Positions 11,998-34,227 of a DNA stretch of 64,000 nt are shown in pieces. Where the stretch lies: positions 10,324,328 through 10,388,327 of the forward strand of contig CM018036.1 in the NCBI GenBank assembly GCA_008638375.1, given 5' to 3'. Positions within the stretch are counted from its first letter, which is position 1, and every line of letters begins with the position of its first letter. Origin of the DNA: Nyssa sinensis. Taxonomy: Eukaryota; Streptophyta; Magnoliopsida; Cornales; Nyssaceae. A model generated the notes under the pieces. The model searched no databases, had not been told where the DNA came from, and saw nothing but the letters and a program-made list of their open reading frames with translations. The position numbers were made by a program, and so were the translations under genes.

Positions 11998-12526
11998 CTA
12001 ACTGCTTAGAGACAAAGACAGCCCAACCTTAGCAGTCCTCTTTACAGCCAGAACATCCACCTCTCATGCAATAGTTAAAAGCAATGTTGGCAACAACTTC
12101 TGCTGTACAAGTGATCCTACCTTGCCACTGTAAATGGGAAACAGGGCATGCTGGATGCCAAAGGTGAGGATAGTCTCATTGCTCCAGAATCCATGCCGTA
12201 GCTCTGCTGCAACGGCGGTGTTGGTGAGAGAATTCACTGACCGGTAACACAAAACATTCAAACTATCAAATGTATCATAACTGCATTATAGTTGAGATAA
12301 AAAAAATTTCATACACTTCTTAGGACCCTACAAAGGTGATTAAGTTTTTTATATGAGGACGGCAGTGTTGAAACTCAAACCAGCATTGAATTTGGGGATG
12401 CCTGTCGCCCTATCGAAGGAGAAGTCCGTGCCAACGGAGAGTAAACTGCTACCTACCACACCTGAGAAATTTAGTATGGGTTTTGTTGTCAAACTGATGC
12501 CTGCAGTAACCCCAAAATAGTCATGC
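11998..12526 (-). pseudogene. VDAC (mitochondrial outer-membrane porin) pseudogene, C-terminal half
   Basis: Reading the minus strand gives a porin_3 series: QYLHDYFGVTAG, then NFSGVVGSS and SVGTDFSFDRATG, a broken stretch, SVNSLTNTAVAAEL, QHAL, and the terminal AKVGLSLSL. VDAC forms the anion channel of the mitochondrial outer membrane. There are several in-frame stops (about 12345-12360 and TGA where EVD should follow near 12063), about eight residues are missing after the QHAL motif, and the N-terminal half is absent. A (GT)n tract lies where the frame is lost at 12538-12554. This is a dead copy. Whether it arose by reverse transcription cannot be told, because intron positions are unclear. 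Confidence 0.8.
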
Positions 12527-12806
12527 AAGTATTGTTATGTGTGTGTGTGTGTGTGACATGTACCCATAGGGTCAACTTCACCCCACTACATCACAGCCAA
12601 TCATCTTTACCATTGGCATCTCAACAAACATTGCTGTCTCGTCCATGTTTGTTCATTTCATTACTATCTGAATATATTTACATGCTGATTTCTTGTTCAT
12701 TGGCAGCTAACCATGTACTAATTTTGTGGGGGCTTTAGTTTCCCTGAAAATAACACAGTGATTGATCACTCTACAACAAAGTCTCTCAAAATAAAGAAGA
12801 GTATCC

Positions 12807-13207
12807 TCAAGCAGTGGCAGTGGTGGATTCTCCTCCAGTTGGATTCCCAGCATTCTTTTCAACCTCATTAAGCAGTTTCAAAATTTCTTCTCTCTTAGCT
12901 GCAAGTTCTTGCATCTTGGCGTCGATTATCTCCAGCTTTTACTTTAGTTTCGAAGGATCCTTCTTATCTTCAAGATTCTTTTTCTTCTCCTTTCCACCAT
13001 CCTCCTTATCTTTACCATCCTCGTCTTTCTTCTTCTTGTCTTTTGATTTCTCTTCCCTTTTCTCTTCTTTCTCATTTTCATCCACATGTTTCTCTTTCTT
13101 TTCATGCTTCTTCTTCTCGTCTTTGGTTGCAGCCTCAATTTTATCTGAATCTGCTGTTTCTCCCATGCCTGAACTTAATGTAATGGCTTTATGGATGTCA
13201 GTTTCCT
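12807..13207 (-). pseudogene. Lys/Glu-rich charged ORF with an in-frame stop
   Basis: On the minus strand an exon opens at an acceptor (tttttag, 13208-13209) and runs through a highly charged Lys/Glu/Asp stretch. TAA at 12939-12941 then interrupts it, and the same frame continues for 43 residues to TGA at 12807-12809. The part after the stop looks protein-like (IDAKMQELAAKREEILKLL, a coiled-coil heptad pattern). A candidate upstream exon ends at a donor at 13310/13309 (gtagag/gtgaga). I do not recognise the family. A nonsense mutation in a once functional gene is the simplest reading. The opposite-strand ORFs here are Ser/Phe-rich shadows. Confidence 0.5.
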
Positions 13208-13389
13208 CTAAAAACAAAATTAGTGAAAAATATAAAAAAGATTAGTTCAGTGTACGAGACTCTCGTCATTGCAGGATTGAAGGAAGGTTAAAAGTACAGA
13301 GTCTCTCACCTCTACAAGTAGTGAAGTTGTTACCGCGACTCAAACTTGTAGTCACAATGAAGCGAGGCAAACTAAATATATAAATACAT

Positions 13390-14539
13390 AAAGCAATGTG
13401 CATATTGAAGAAGAAGAAAAATGCAAGGATATATTAACCCAAATTGATCATACCCTATTTCCTAACACGTCATTAGATTGATAATACAAATGGATGTGAG
13501 AGGGGAAAGATCGCTGTTTCATTTAGTATGTAATTTCCTGTATAGAATTCTTTTGCAGGTCTGGAATTTGATTGTGATCTTCTTCTTCTTCTTCTCAATA
13601 TGTTCACACTGTTTCACTATTAAACATTTTTAATTTAAACTTTCAATCGACATATTTAATCATCCATGAGGTATAGCCGAAAAACATGCATTTTATTGCC
13701 TTGTAATGTGCAATTTTGTTCAAATATACAGCAGTTTTGTTCTTGGAGTTTATATATTTCCCTGTATAAGGATTGCGACTGCATAGATTTTGTACCAGTT
13801 AATTAGTTTACAGGATTAGCAGTTCAATTAGACACTACTTGCTGTTCGGAATTTTCCCAAAAATGTTTTGGTCATTCTGTACATGGGAAGATGTAGATGC
13901 CAATGTGATTATCTTGTAATGAATAATATTTGAATGTCTATGTGTTTGAACTCTACGTGGTACTCATACACTCACATGGGATAGGATCTACTAGTAAGAC
14001 CCATGATGATCGTCTGATTCAATGGGCATCACATGGACAATGAATCATTACTCATTCCGTAATACATAGAAGCACAACCATTACTGGAAATTTGTACACC
14101 AATGCATTAGAGAGCTCACGCATTGTTGTTTTGTAAGATTGTAAAATGAAACAAGTTACTCGAGTTCAACTCATTAGTTAGAGGTTTATTAGAGATCAAC
14201 TTATAAGATAAGCCAACCAAGCTTAAACATATTTTAAAGCTCGTTAACTTGTTGAAATTGACTCAAATTCGGCTCGATAAGGTAATAATTGCTCTAATAC
14301 TATATATAAAAAAATTAAGCCACTTTAACTCAGCTCAACAAGAGGCTTATTCAAGATCAGTTCCAAACATAAACAAGCTAAATTTAAATACAATTTAAGA
14401 CTCGTTAATCTTAAAAACCAAGCTTAAACAACTCACGTTTACACCCTTACCCATTTGATTGGAGATGAGAATTTTTGAGATACTAAGAGCGTGTTTGTCC
14501 CTATCGGGTGGAGGAGAAAATTGCAGGCCGTATCCGTCC
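13390..14539. other. Intergenic, with a transposon-like stretch near 14150-14450
   Basis: No gene is visible. The part 14150-14450 repeats short motifs such as aagcttaaac, gctcgttaa and tcaactc in both orientations, a pattern common in old non-autonomous DNA elements of plants. No terminal repeats could be fixed. Confidence 0.35.
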
Positions 14540-16127
14540 TTATAATCCAGCTACAAATACCTCTGTTCCAAAATTGGGGTTCGCACCTGCCGAAATGCCC
14601 CTCCGCCTGTTCCGCCACCCATTCTGCCAAATACCTACTAATACTCCCAATGAAAATGCTAACACAGCTGTTATGATGATCCCCTTGTTCTTACTTAACT
14701 TCTCATTAACACTTTCTGGGAGACCTTCTTCATGCCTCCTTATCTCTCTGCTTGCTTCAGGAAAAACTTCTTTCTGATCTAAATTTTCATTTTTGTTGGG
14801 TTCCACTTCTGCCTCATGCCTCCATTTGTCTCTGCTTGCTTCATGGAAAACTTGTTCATCGTCTAAATTTTCGTCTTTGTTAGGTTCCACTTCTGCCTCA
14901 TGCCTCCATTTCTCTCTGCTTGCTTCATGGAAAACTTGTTCATCATCTAAATTTTCTTCTTTGTTGGGTTCCACTTCTGCCTCATGCCTCCATTTCTCTC
15001 TGCTTGCTTCAGGAAAAACTTCTTTCTGCTCTAAATTTTCATCTTTGTTGGGTTCCACTTCTGCCTCATGCCTCCATTTCTCTCTGCTTGCTTCAGGCAA
15101 AACTTCTTTCTGATCTAAATTTTCGTCTTTGTTGGGTTCCACTTCTGCCTCATGCCTCCATTTCTCTCTGCTTGCTTCATGGAAAACTTGTTCGACATCT
15201 AAATTTTCGTCTTTTTTGGGTTCCACTTCTACCTTATGCCTCCATTTGTCTCCGCTTGCTTCATGGAAAACGTGTTCATCATCTAAATTTTCGTCCTTGT
15301 TGGGTTCCACTTCTGTCTCTTGCCTCCATTTGTCTCCGCTTGCTCCTGTCTCATGCCTCCATTTGTCTCCGCTTGCTTCATGGAAAACTTGTTCATCATC
15401 TAAATTTTCGTCTTTGTTGGGTTCCACTTCTGCCTCATGCATCCATTTGTCTCCGCTTGCTTCATGGAAAACTTGTTCATCATCTAAATTTTCATCTTTA
15501 ATGGGTTCATCTTCTTCAATTACTTGCTTTGGAACAGTTACATATAGAATCCCCTTCCTTCAAATTCTCCACTCGTCTTCTCAATATCTGAATTTCCTGG
15601 AACTCTATAGATATGTTTAAAACAGACATAACTGTTTTCACTCTTCTGCCTCTTTCCACTGACCATTATATGATTGTCACTAGCAATTTCAAACTTCACC
15701 TCCTCCATCTTGAAACCTTAAACCATAAAAGTGAGAAAAACTAATGCCATTGTTATGTCATTCTATATAAAAAGAGTATTGCTATATACAATAGATTTTT
15801 TATTCTATTTTTTCTTTCAGTTAGACACAAGGTAGTGGGATTCAATATAGCAAATGCACATGGGTCCTATCACATTGTGTCTAAGAATTAGAAAATGGTT
15901 AGGATGAGAAATTCCGTTATGTTTGGCATTATTCATATAAAAATTATATTTGAATATCATTAGTTTCCTATTTGGAGTAAGAAATCAAAATAGGAATAAA
16001 TGAGAGACATAATTTCAATACCAGGAAGATCAAGAAGCAGATAATGGCATTTTTTGTCCTCAGACCAACCAGAATCAGGCACCAACTCTTCAACAGCATC
16101 CCCTTTTCTTCCCCAAACATCCGCCAT
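14540..16127 (-). pseudogene. HSP20-like/RTM2-like protein with 28-residue repeats and C-terminal membrane helix; frameshifted
   Basis: Exon 1 (16127-16022) starts MADVWGRKGDAVEEL and ends with LLLDLPG. Exon 2 starts at 15716 and continues the alpha-crystallin domain (GFKMEEVKFEIASDNHIMVS). Near 15551-15562 two extra bases in the run ggaagggg shift the frame, so the conserved GILYVTVPK lies in another frame and the exon-1 frame stops at 15538, after 94 residues. Beyond it come about nine copies of a 28-residue acidic repeat, then a membrane helix (about 18 hydrophobic residues, IIITAVLAFSLGVLVGIW) and TAA at 14540-14542. HSP20 domain plus C-terminal anchor is the architecture of RESTRICTED TEV MOVEMENT 2, a phloem protein that limits long-distance potyvirus movement in Arabidopsis; the function here is inferred from architecture only. 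It is either a pseudogene or an assembly error. Confidence 0.75.
14770..15510 (-). repeat. 84-bp coding tandem repeat in the RTM2-like gene
   Basis: Eight full 28-residue units of the form HEAEVEPNKDENLDDEQVFH + EASREKWR are present, with one 11-residue partial unit and a half unit at the N-terminal end. Two unit types alternate irregularly, one with DDEQVFHEAS and one with DQKEVFPEAS, showing repeated unequal exchange. All units keep the frame. Confidence 0.9.
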
Positions 16128-17201
16128 TGATGTGCTGCTATGTATGGATTAGAAAACAGTTTTGTCAATGATGGGTGTTTTCTGTTTAATTGATAATGGT
16201 TGTGTGATGATGAATGGAGTACTGTTACATTATTTACATCATGAGTTTGATATTGGTTTTGCAGGTTTCAAGATGTTCAAATTTTAGGTTGCTTTTTCTT
16301 GTAAACTCTTGCATTCCTATTCCAAACCTTTCCCGGAAGGAAAGGGACTATTCTTTACTTTTCTTGGGTCCAAAAGGGCCTCTTTTGGTAGAGTTAATTC
16401 ACAACTTCACATGAAAAATGCATATCCACTGTTTACAAGCAAGCATGCAATGGTGAACGCAGAGCTAGAAGATGACGAATAAAGGACAGGCTTTTTTGTG
16501 CCAATACCACCAGTTTTTGCCCAGGATGAGCAATTGTTTTTGTAAAGAACACAAATACCACAACTATATATATCATGTCATTGAATAATTTCCAGTTAAA
16601 TTCTAATTATCACTCATGGCAAAAGCAGAAGTTAATTATATTTTTTAGAAGTAGAATTAATTAATTGTATTTTAATAACAATACATTTTACCCATTTTTT
16701 AGCCTGTTGCCAAAGCCAAGTATAATGCAAAAATATGGCGTAGAACGGAAATGTGAAAAATGATTGAACACGTTAAATTTCTTAAATACAGGCAACATGA
16801 GGATTACTCACTTAATAAAAGAAGAATTTTTTAAAATTTGAAACTGATAAATTATTAATAAAGCTGCTTAATAGTAGTCTATTACATTATATTTATAAAG
16901 CTAAAAATTACTAATTCGAATATAAAATTACTAATTCTTATACTTTCTATACTTGGTCCTAATAGAATTAGATAATAGAGAAATTTGGAATAAATCAAAT
17001 TGGGACATTTTGTAAAATTGGAAACTAAAATAAAATAAGGAGAAAATAGTTACAAATCTGTGAAGTAATTAAAAACTAAAACTTACCATAAATAGTAAAA
17101 AGAATCTAATTACATCTAATTGAAAGTCTAAACGGTTGAATTTAGCCAAAATTGGTCACGTGTCATTGCCAAAGCAATGATTTGAATCCGTTGGTGGCTT
17201 C

Positions 17202-17239
<38 letters not shown>

Positions 17240-18348
17240 AGGTGACCGATTCCTCCACTTTCATAAGATAATTTTGCTTCAATTTGAAGCTCTTGCGTTT
17301 CCATTACTCCAATAACTCTTCTATCACTTGTTCTACATCAAAATAGTTGGTATAATTATTCATGGCACCACTTATTTAGAATTTTTTTAATAACGGAGAC
17401 TTGCAACTGTGAGCCTTTTGGACTTATTGTTGTCAAAGCAAACTATAAACGTACAACCCCACTCTCAAGAATGGCATATCACAAAGAAGAGAGATATCTT
17501 TGACATGATTGAATTGAATAGACCTCTTAGAGATATAATCATTTATCCTTAAAATTTTACCGGTGGAATTAATATTTTAGGATAAAGGAATTGAATTTTA
17601 AATAATAAAAAAAAGCTATAATAATCCACATTATCATGTTTCTAGAAGTTCTTAGACACATAATTATTCACAAAGAGTTGGGCCAATCTCAATAAAACTA
17701 AAAATGATCAAACCATTTTACTTGATAAATTTTTTTTGGTGAGTGTTACACGCATAAGTTATTCAACACGTGTAAGTATCAATCATGAATTTGTGTTTCA
17801 GTATAAATTCGACCTCATATTCAACTTTGAGTATGGTTCGCTTAGTTACTGAAAAGTCGTCCTGTCAACTTTTACGTCCGAGTAACTTGGCACAAGATTA
17901 AAAATGGACGTAAAAGTATATCCTAAATTATTAATTGTCTTCCACAGTGTTAAAACTGAAAACCTCGAAAAATTCAAATATATTTTATCCACAGAAAAGA
18001 AAGAAAATAGGCTTACAGTTGACCGTTGTTTGTGGGTAAGTGGTTCCCCACTCTTCCCTCCCTACTTCTCATTCTCATTTCCTTTTCCTTTAGACTTTCT
18101 TCTTCTTCTATTTAAACCAATTCCCTCATTGCATTTTCCCTAAACATTTCAATTACCCAAATTGCCAAGAAAGCCATGGTGACTGCCCTGTATATATCGG
18201 TTTCTTAGATATATTTATCATATTAGGTTCAAGTTCAGCACTACATTTTGGACACCACCAGAAGTTGTGTAGAGGAAAAAGCTGTAAATAAAAGGTTAGA
18301 AAGAAAAGAAAAAAAAAAAAAACAAAGAGGAATTGAAAGAAAGAAACA
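16128..18348. other. Intergenic; promoter of the pectate lyase gene at the right end
   Basis: No gene is visible. It holds a (TA)n run at about 17204-17235 and, at 16880-17160, the reverse complement of the LTR-like family of 11.4-11.7 kb (shared ttaccataaatagtaaaa). A TATA-like tatttaaa lies near 18108, about 240 bp before the pectate lyase ATG. Confidence 0.5.
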
Positions 18349-20550
18349 ATGGAAGCTTTTAAGCTTAGGTATTTGTTTGTAGTTTTTGTCGTTGTAATGG
18401 CTTCAGCGACAGAAGAGGAGCTAAACGTCAGCGATATGGATGAGGTCTGGCAGGAGCGTGCCGTAGAAGCCATGAAGGCCACTCGCCAGGCTTACCATTC
18501 AAATCCTGAGGATGTCACGAATCATTTCAACAAGCGTGTCCGCAAGTAAGTTTGTTTACGAGCAATGCTATATATAACTGATTTTTTTAGTCAATAATTA
18601 TACCGGTCTTTCCTGAATTATCGACAATTAAAACAATCTTTTCTGTATTTTCTGAAATTATATTAATCTTTTTTATGATATTGTTATATTGACTTTGTAC
18701 AAAATTCGTCATTGACGGTTTTAGGATTCAACTAAATTTTTTAATATGACTAAAATACCCTTATATATTACTGATCTCTCCTATCCTTTCAAAGATTACA
18801 AAGTAGATCCATGTAATTATTAGATATCATACGAAAGGTTAGTGTACCTATTTTTAAGGGTAAATTAATACTTTTTATTAATGTCCGTCTCTCAAATACT
18901 CTGACAAAAAATGTTTGTATAATATTTGAATTACAAGAGACAGGGGAAGTAAATATAGTTATATGTTTTTTTAATAAAATTTTTTACTCCTAAACACAAA
19001 GTAACAGAGTTCGTTATAATAAATCTACGTGGGATCACTTGCTTGTACATGAGAAAATTCATTGAGAAAAAAAAATCAGTTTTACAAAGACTTTCGCTCG
19101 ATTTTTCTCTCCTCCTGATCTTGAACATGCATGCATTAATATATTTTATGGTTAGTGGATAATGAATGTTGTTTAATGGTGAAGAGATATAGAGGGTAAC
19201 AACAGCACAAGAAGGGGCTTACGCAGATACAATGGCCCATGCATGGCAACAAACCCCATTGACAGATGCTGGAGGTGCCGTAAAGACTGGGCTACAAGAA
19301 GAATGAGGTTAGCTGACTGCGTCCTCGGATTCGGCCGCCACACTACCGGTGGCAAGGGTGGCAAAATTTACACGGTAACAGATCCGTCGGACAGTGACCT
19401 AGTTACCCCGAAACCAGGGACCTTACGCCATGCTGTTATCCAGCCAGAGCCACTGTGGATCATATTTTCACATCACATGGTGATCAGGCTAAGTGAAGAG
19501 CTTATCATGACAAGCAATAAGACCATTGATGGACGTGGAGCTAATGTCCACATTGCCTATGGAGCTGGCTTGACTGTACAATTTGTACAAAATGTGATAA
19601 TCCATGGCCTCCATATTCATGATATTAAGGCGGGGAATGGTGGCATGATCAGAGATTCTGTGAATCACTATGGAATTAGGACAAAAAGTGATGGTGATGG
19701 TGTCACAATCTTTGGATCCACAAATGTTTGGGTTGATCATCTCTCTATGTCCAATTGTGTTGATGGACTAGTAGATGTGGTTCAAGCTTCCACAGCCGTT
19801 ACCATCTCCAACTTGCACATGACCCACCATAATGAGGTAATATCAGCTTCGACTATCAACCATCTTAATATTCTATAAATTTGTCACATGGTATGATAGT
19901 TTTTATAATTTCAATATTACGTGAGATTCACATGGAGAGATATTCTTCGGTGGATGTGGTCTGGTACACCACGTGATAATGTACACTTCCAATGATACTT
20001 AGTTATATATGCTATGTCCCATTAAAAAAACATATTATATTACACATGACATAATATCATGTTCGTTTCGTGAACTTGTCAGAACCGACCCAACCTAACC
20101 TAAACAAACTCAGGTTAGGTCGGGTTGTATTACTTATTTGTGTGCTCTAAACTAATCCAAAAAATTTATGTATGTATTTATACCGTATATATATATATAT
20201 ATGTATGTATATATATATATATAATTGATGTTGATGCACATATATAGTAAAGGTACATGGGTTGTGATGATGCATTTATGTGCAGGTGATGTTGTTCGGT
20301 GCAAGCGATGGCTACGCAGCGGATGAGATGATGCAGGTAACTGTGGCGTTTAACCACTTTGGTCAGGGGTTGATCCAAAGGATGCCAAGGTGCCGTTGGG
20401 GCTTCTTCCATATTGTCAACAATGACTACACTCACTGGCTCATGTACGCCGTTGGTGGCAGCACACATCCTACTATCCTTAGTCAGGGTAACCGCTTCAT
20501 CGCTCCCCCCAACCAAGCTGCCAAAGAGGTATACACATACATACATACAT

Positions 20551-20581
<31 letters not shown>

Positions 20582-21013
20582 TGCATTTCCCTTTACGTTT
20601 TATCAGTTGTAGGTTCTACCGAAACAAATAAACGTAACAAAATAGTAAATTTAGGAAAGCAAGTGAAACACGATGACAAATCTTCAGATTTATATTAAGT
20701 AAAAATACATATCTATATATATATATATATATGTGCATATATACAAACATATAGATATATTGTACTCATGTTGGTTTTTGCTGTGGTGTAGGTGACAAAG
20801 AGGGACTATGCACCTGAGAGTGTGTGGAAGAATTGGTTGTGGAGATCAGAGGGAGATCTTTTGATGAATGGAGCATTTTTTAGGCAATCTGGAAACCCTA
20901 GACAGAAAATTTCCTCTACTCATGATTTCATCAAACCAAAGCCTGGGTCATATGTCAGAAGGCTCACACGCTTTGCCGGTGCTCTTGACTGCTTTGAAAA
21001 TAAGCCATGTTAA
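18349..21013 (+). CDS. Pectate lyase (polysaccharide lyase family 1)
   Basis: Predicted exons are 18349-18545, 19185-19836, 20286-20528 and 20792-21013 (1314 nt, 437 residues, normal for the family). A secretion signal covers about residues 1-20 (hydrophobic [15 protein letters not shown]). The Cys-rich entry [11 protein letters not shown] is at about 87-97, the calcium-site region has Asp in DGDG (about 235-238) and WVDH (248-251), followed by DGLVD (259-263). The catalytic-Arg region QRMPRCR is at 314-320. The enzyme cleaves de-esterified homogalacturonan in the cell wall by beta-elimination. Exon 2 is placed at 19185 because this acceptor keeps phase; other AGs nearby do not. It is convergent with the ICS gene. 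Variation from the usual WIDH to WVDH is conservative, so it should be active. Intron 1 contains AT-rich MITE-like sequence. Confidence 0.92.
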
Positions 21014-22034
21014 ATTAAAGAGAAACATGGAAGAACATGAACAACAGAATTTATTTATAGTACTATTTTAGCTGATTTTTCTTTTCTTTTCTTTTTCCTT
21101 TTTATCTGGCATTGCCAGATGAGGGAGAAAGAATACGAGAGAGAAAAATGGTGTAAAGCTAAGCAATTTTCATCCTAGAAATATTTCATTCAAATTATCA
21201 TATTTTTTATTTATTGGCCAATGATTCTTGTTTTTTTTTTTCTTTTCTTGGGGGGGTTCAAAGTTCCATTATAAATACACTGAACAAACAAAAAGAATGA
21301 CAGAAGAACAGTGGCACATTAATTTCAAAAGTATTAAATGCTAATTGTTATTTGATCGGAGCAGCATTCGATCCAACACCAATTTTTCCCAAGTTACGTG
21401 TCATGAATTACATTACAGAATAATGGAATTCAATGTAAGACTACAAATAAATACAAAAATGAAGATGATTGAAACAAGCCAATGAATAAAACTTGGCTGT
21501 TTGTTGAAGATGACACAGTAAATGAATTGGTTGAAATAATCTCCTCACCTATGATCTGTGAATATCATGGCTGCGCTTTAGGGACATCTGTGACATGATA
21601 ACCATCATACTTTTAGCATCTGCTACTTGAGCTTGGCGAAATGAAAAATTCTGTGACATTACCAATGAACAATTAGGGTCCCGAAAGTTGAAGCTTAAGT
21701 CAAATATATATGTTATCAAGGAAAAAAAATGAGAATGAGGGAGAGGAAGAGGGAGAGGGGACTTTTAACCAAAATGTAAAAGAAAAAAAAAATTAATTGG
21801 GGGCCAAACTGATTACTCCTCTAATCTGTCGGACTGCCACCAATAAACCAGAAGTGCAATTATATGAACAGTGAAATTCTTGAGTGGAAATGTTATTGTT
21901 ATTTTATTTATTTTTGGAAGAAACCATCTAAAAGGGGAAAAAATAATTTTAAAAAGTCGCTCCAAGATAACAATGTTCATGTCAGAACCACTAACCTTTA
22001 CAGTTCATAGTCCTTGTGTTGCTGTTTCTTAGTA
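21014..22034. other. Convergent intergenic region / 3' UTRs of pectate lyase and ICS
   Basis: No reading frame of interest. It contains purine-rich tracts and a short T-run/G-run near 21230-21257. Both flanking genes end here, so poly(A) sites of both strands are expected; none can be fixed by eye. Confidence 0.5.
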
Positions 22035-32658
<10,624 letters not shown>

Positions 32659-34227
32659 GAGTGTCCTGTGACACAGAGAGAGAGAGAGAGGTTTTGCACT
32701 TTTTGTTTCAAGTAGGCTGGGTAGGGATATATACAGAAGTTTATATTCACATTCAAGTGATAATATATACCACCCGAAACTTCATACACGTAACCCATTT
32801 AATACCTATCAGGGCATCTCCGGTAAATCAAAGTATTATTGAAATTTAAATTTAAGTTAAAATTTTTTAAAAAATATTGTAGACTTAAACTTAAATTAAA
32901 TTTATTTTTACTTTAATTTAATATTACTCATAAACTCAAATTTATAATAATTATAGATTATTCTTAAACTATTAGAAAATATCAAAATCAAATAAAAATT
33001 TTACTTAAATTTAAATAATTACTGGAGATGTCCTTATTAAAAAACTAATGATTTATCAAATTATCTTATAATTACTAAAATATCACTACTACTAATTGTG
33101 TGGTATCTTTCTTGACATTCTATGAGTTTAATACGATATGAGTGATATGTTTGAAATCCGATGTGGAGGTGACATGATTATTATTAATGGAATTGATAAT
33201 ATAATTAGGATATGTCGATTTTAGTTACAATGATCATCAAATAGTCATTGTTTTTTCTTTTTCTTGTTTTTATTTTCTATTGTCAAGTATTTTTTTATTT
33301 TATTTGTTTATTTTTATTTTTATTTCTTATCCTTGTGATGAAATAATGTCACCCACGATATAATTACATGATGGGATTACTTAATTTGAATAAAGATACA
33401 AACATTTGGATCTTTTATCCTCTCCATTAAATATGATTATATGAATGGCAGGTTCAGTTTAAGTTAATTTTTTTTTAGCTTAAATGTAATTTGTTTAATT
33501 TTTTTTTTTTTTTATCAACTTAATGTTTTGTTTGATTGAGAAATCTATAGAGAAAATAAAAGGCTGAGACGAAGAAATAAACAAAAATCTTTGTTTAGAT
33601 ATTTAAGAAGGAAAGAAAAAAAAAAGATTTCTAAGAGCAAGACAAAGCACTTCTCCAATTACTCCAAAAGTGAAGTGATTTGAAGATAAAATAAATTTTT
33701 TAATGAATTTTTTAAAATATCAAATATTTCTTTCAATATTTGTATTAAAAATTAAGATTTTTATATCAAAATAGATTTAATTTTTAAATAATTTATATAT
33801 ATTTTTTTTATTTCCTCTCCTACTAACAATTCAAATAAGAAATAATTATTTTTTTCTCATTTCCCTTCTAAATTTTCAAATAAGTTGAAAACTACCACTT
33901 TTTTTCTTTTATTTTAAATTATCATTTTTTTTTCTCCAAAAACTTATGAACAAAGGCTCAAGTATAATTTCTTCAAACTATCCAACCTACTTATAAATAG
34001 GCTTAATGTTAAAGTGTAAATTTCCCTTTATAAAAGCCCATAGATCGTAATACAAACCGGGCGGTTCCATCATCAATCCACTTCAACAGGTATTCCGTTC
34101 CTCGGGCCGGACGGTTTTGCAACTTCCTGCGAAGTGCGAAAGCTCCCCTGTTTAAAGCCTCTTTTAAATTCTGTTAAATAAACACTTGCAAACTTCTCAA
34201 GGGTTTGGCACTTGGGGTAGGTGAAAC
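32659..34227. promoter_or_regulatory. Shared bidirectional promoter region of ICS (-) and TRZ1-like (+)
   Basis: About 1.57 kb separates the two start codons. On the minus side, tatatatccc at 32734-32725 lies about 70 bp before the ICS ATG and may be its TATA box. On the plus side, TATAAATA at 33992-33999 lies about 230 bp before the TRZ1-like ATG. A foldback element (32812-33033) sits on the ICS side and contains GAAATTT at 32841-32847, the core bound by CBP60g/SARD1 in Arabidopsis ICS1; such a short AT-rich motif may be chance. The middle is AT-rich without other visible features. Confidence 0.5.
32812..33033. mobile_element. MITE in the ICS promoter
   Basis: The left end gggcatctccggtaaat is mirrored at the right end by aattactggagatgtcc, and the inner arms continue as imperfect inverted repeats (taaatttaagt). 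At 222 bp with no coding capacity, this is a miniature inverted-repeat element. Target duplication is not clear (tta is possible). Confidence 0.7.

Noticed and set aside
12814..13245. Ser/Phe-rich + strand ORF of 143 codons
   Set aside because: It is the complement of a Lys/Glu-rich minus frame. The composition is an artefact of GAA/AAG codons on the other strand.
14793..15620. Long + strand frames over the repeat array (Ser/Leu/His-rich repeats)
   Set aside because: They are antisense shadows of the 84-bp coding repeat. Three frames stay open because the unit length is a multiple of three.
18575..18790. Possible independent small gene in pectate lyase intron 1
   Set aside because: AT-rich sequence with stops in all frames; it resembles MITE-type repeats and not coding DNA.
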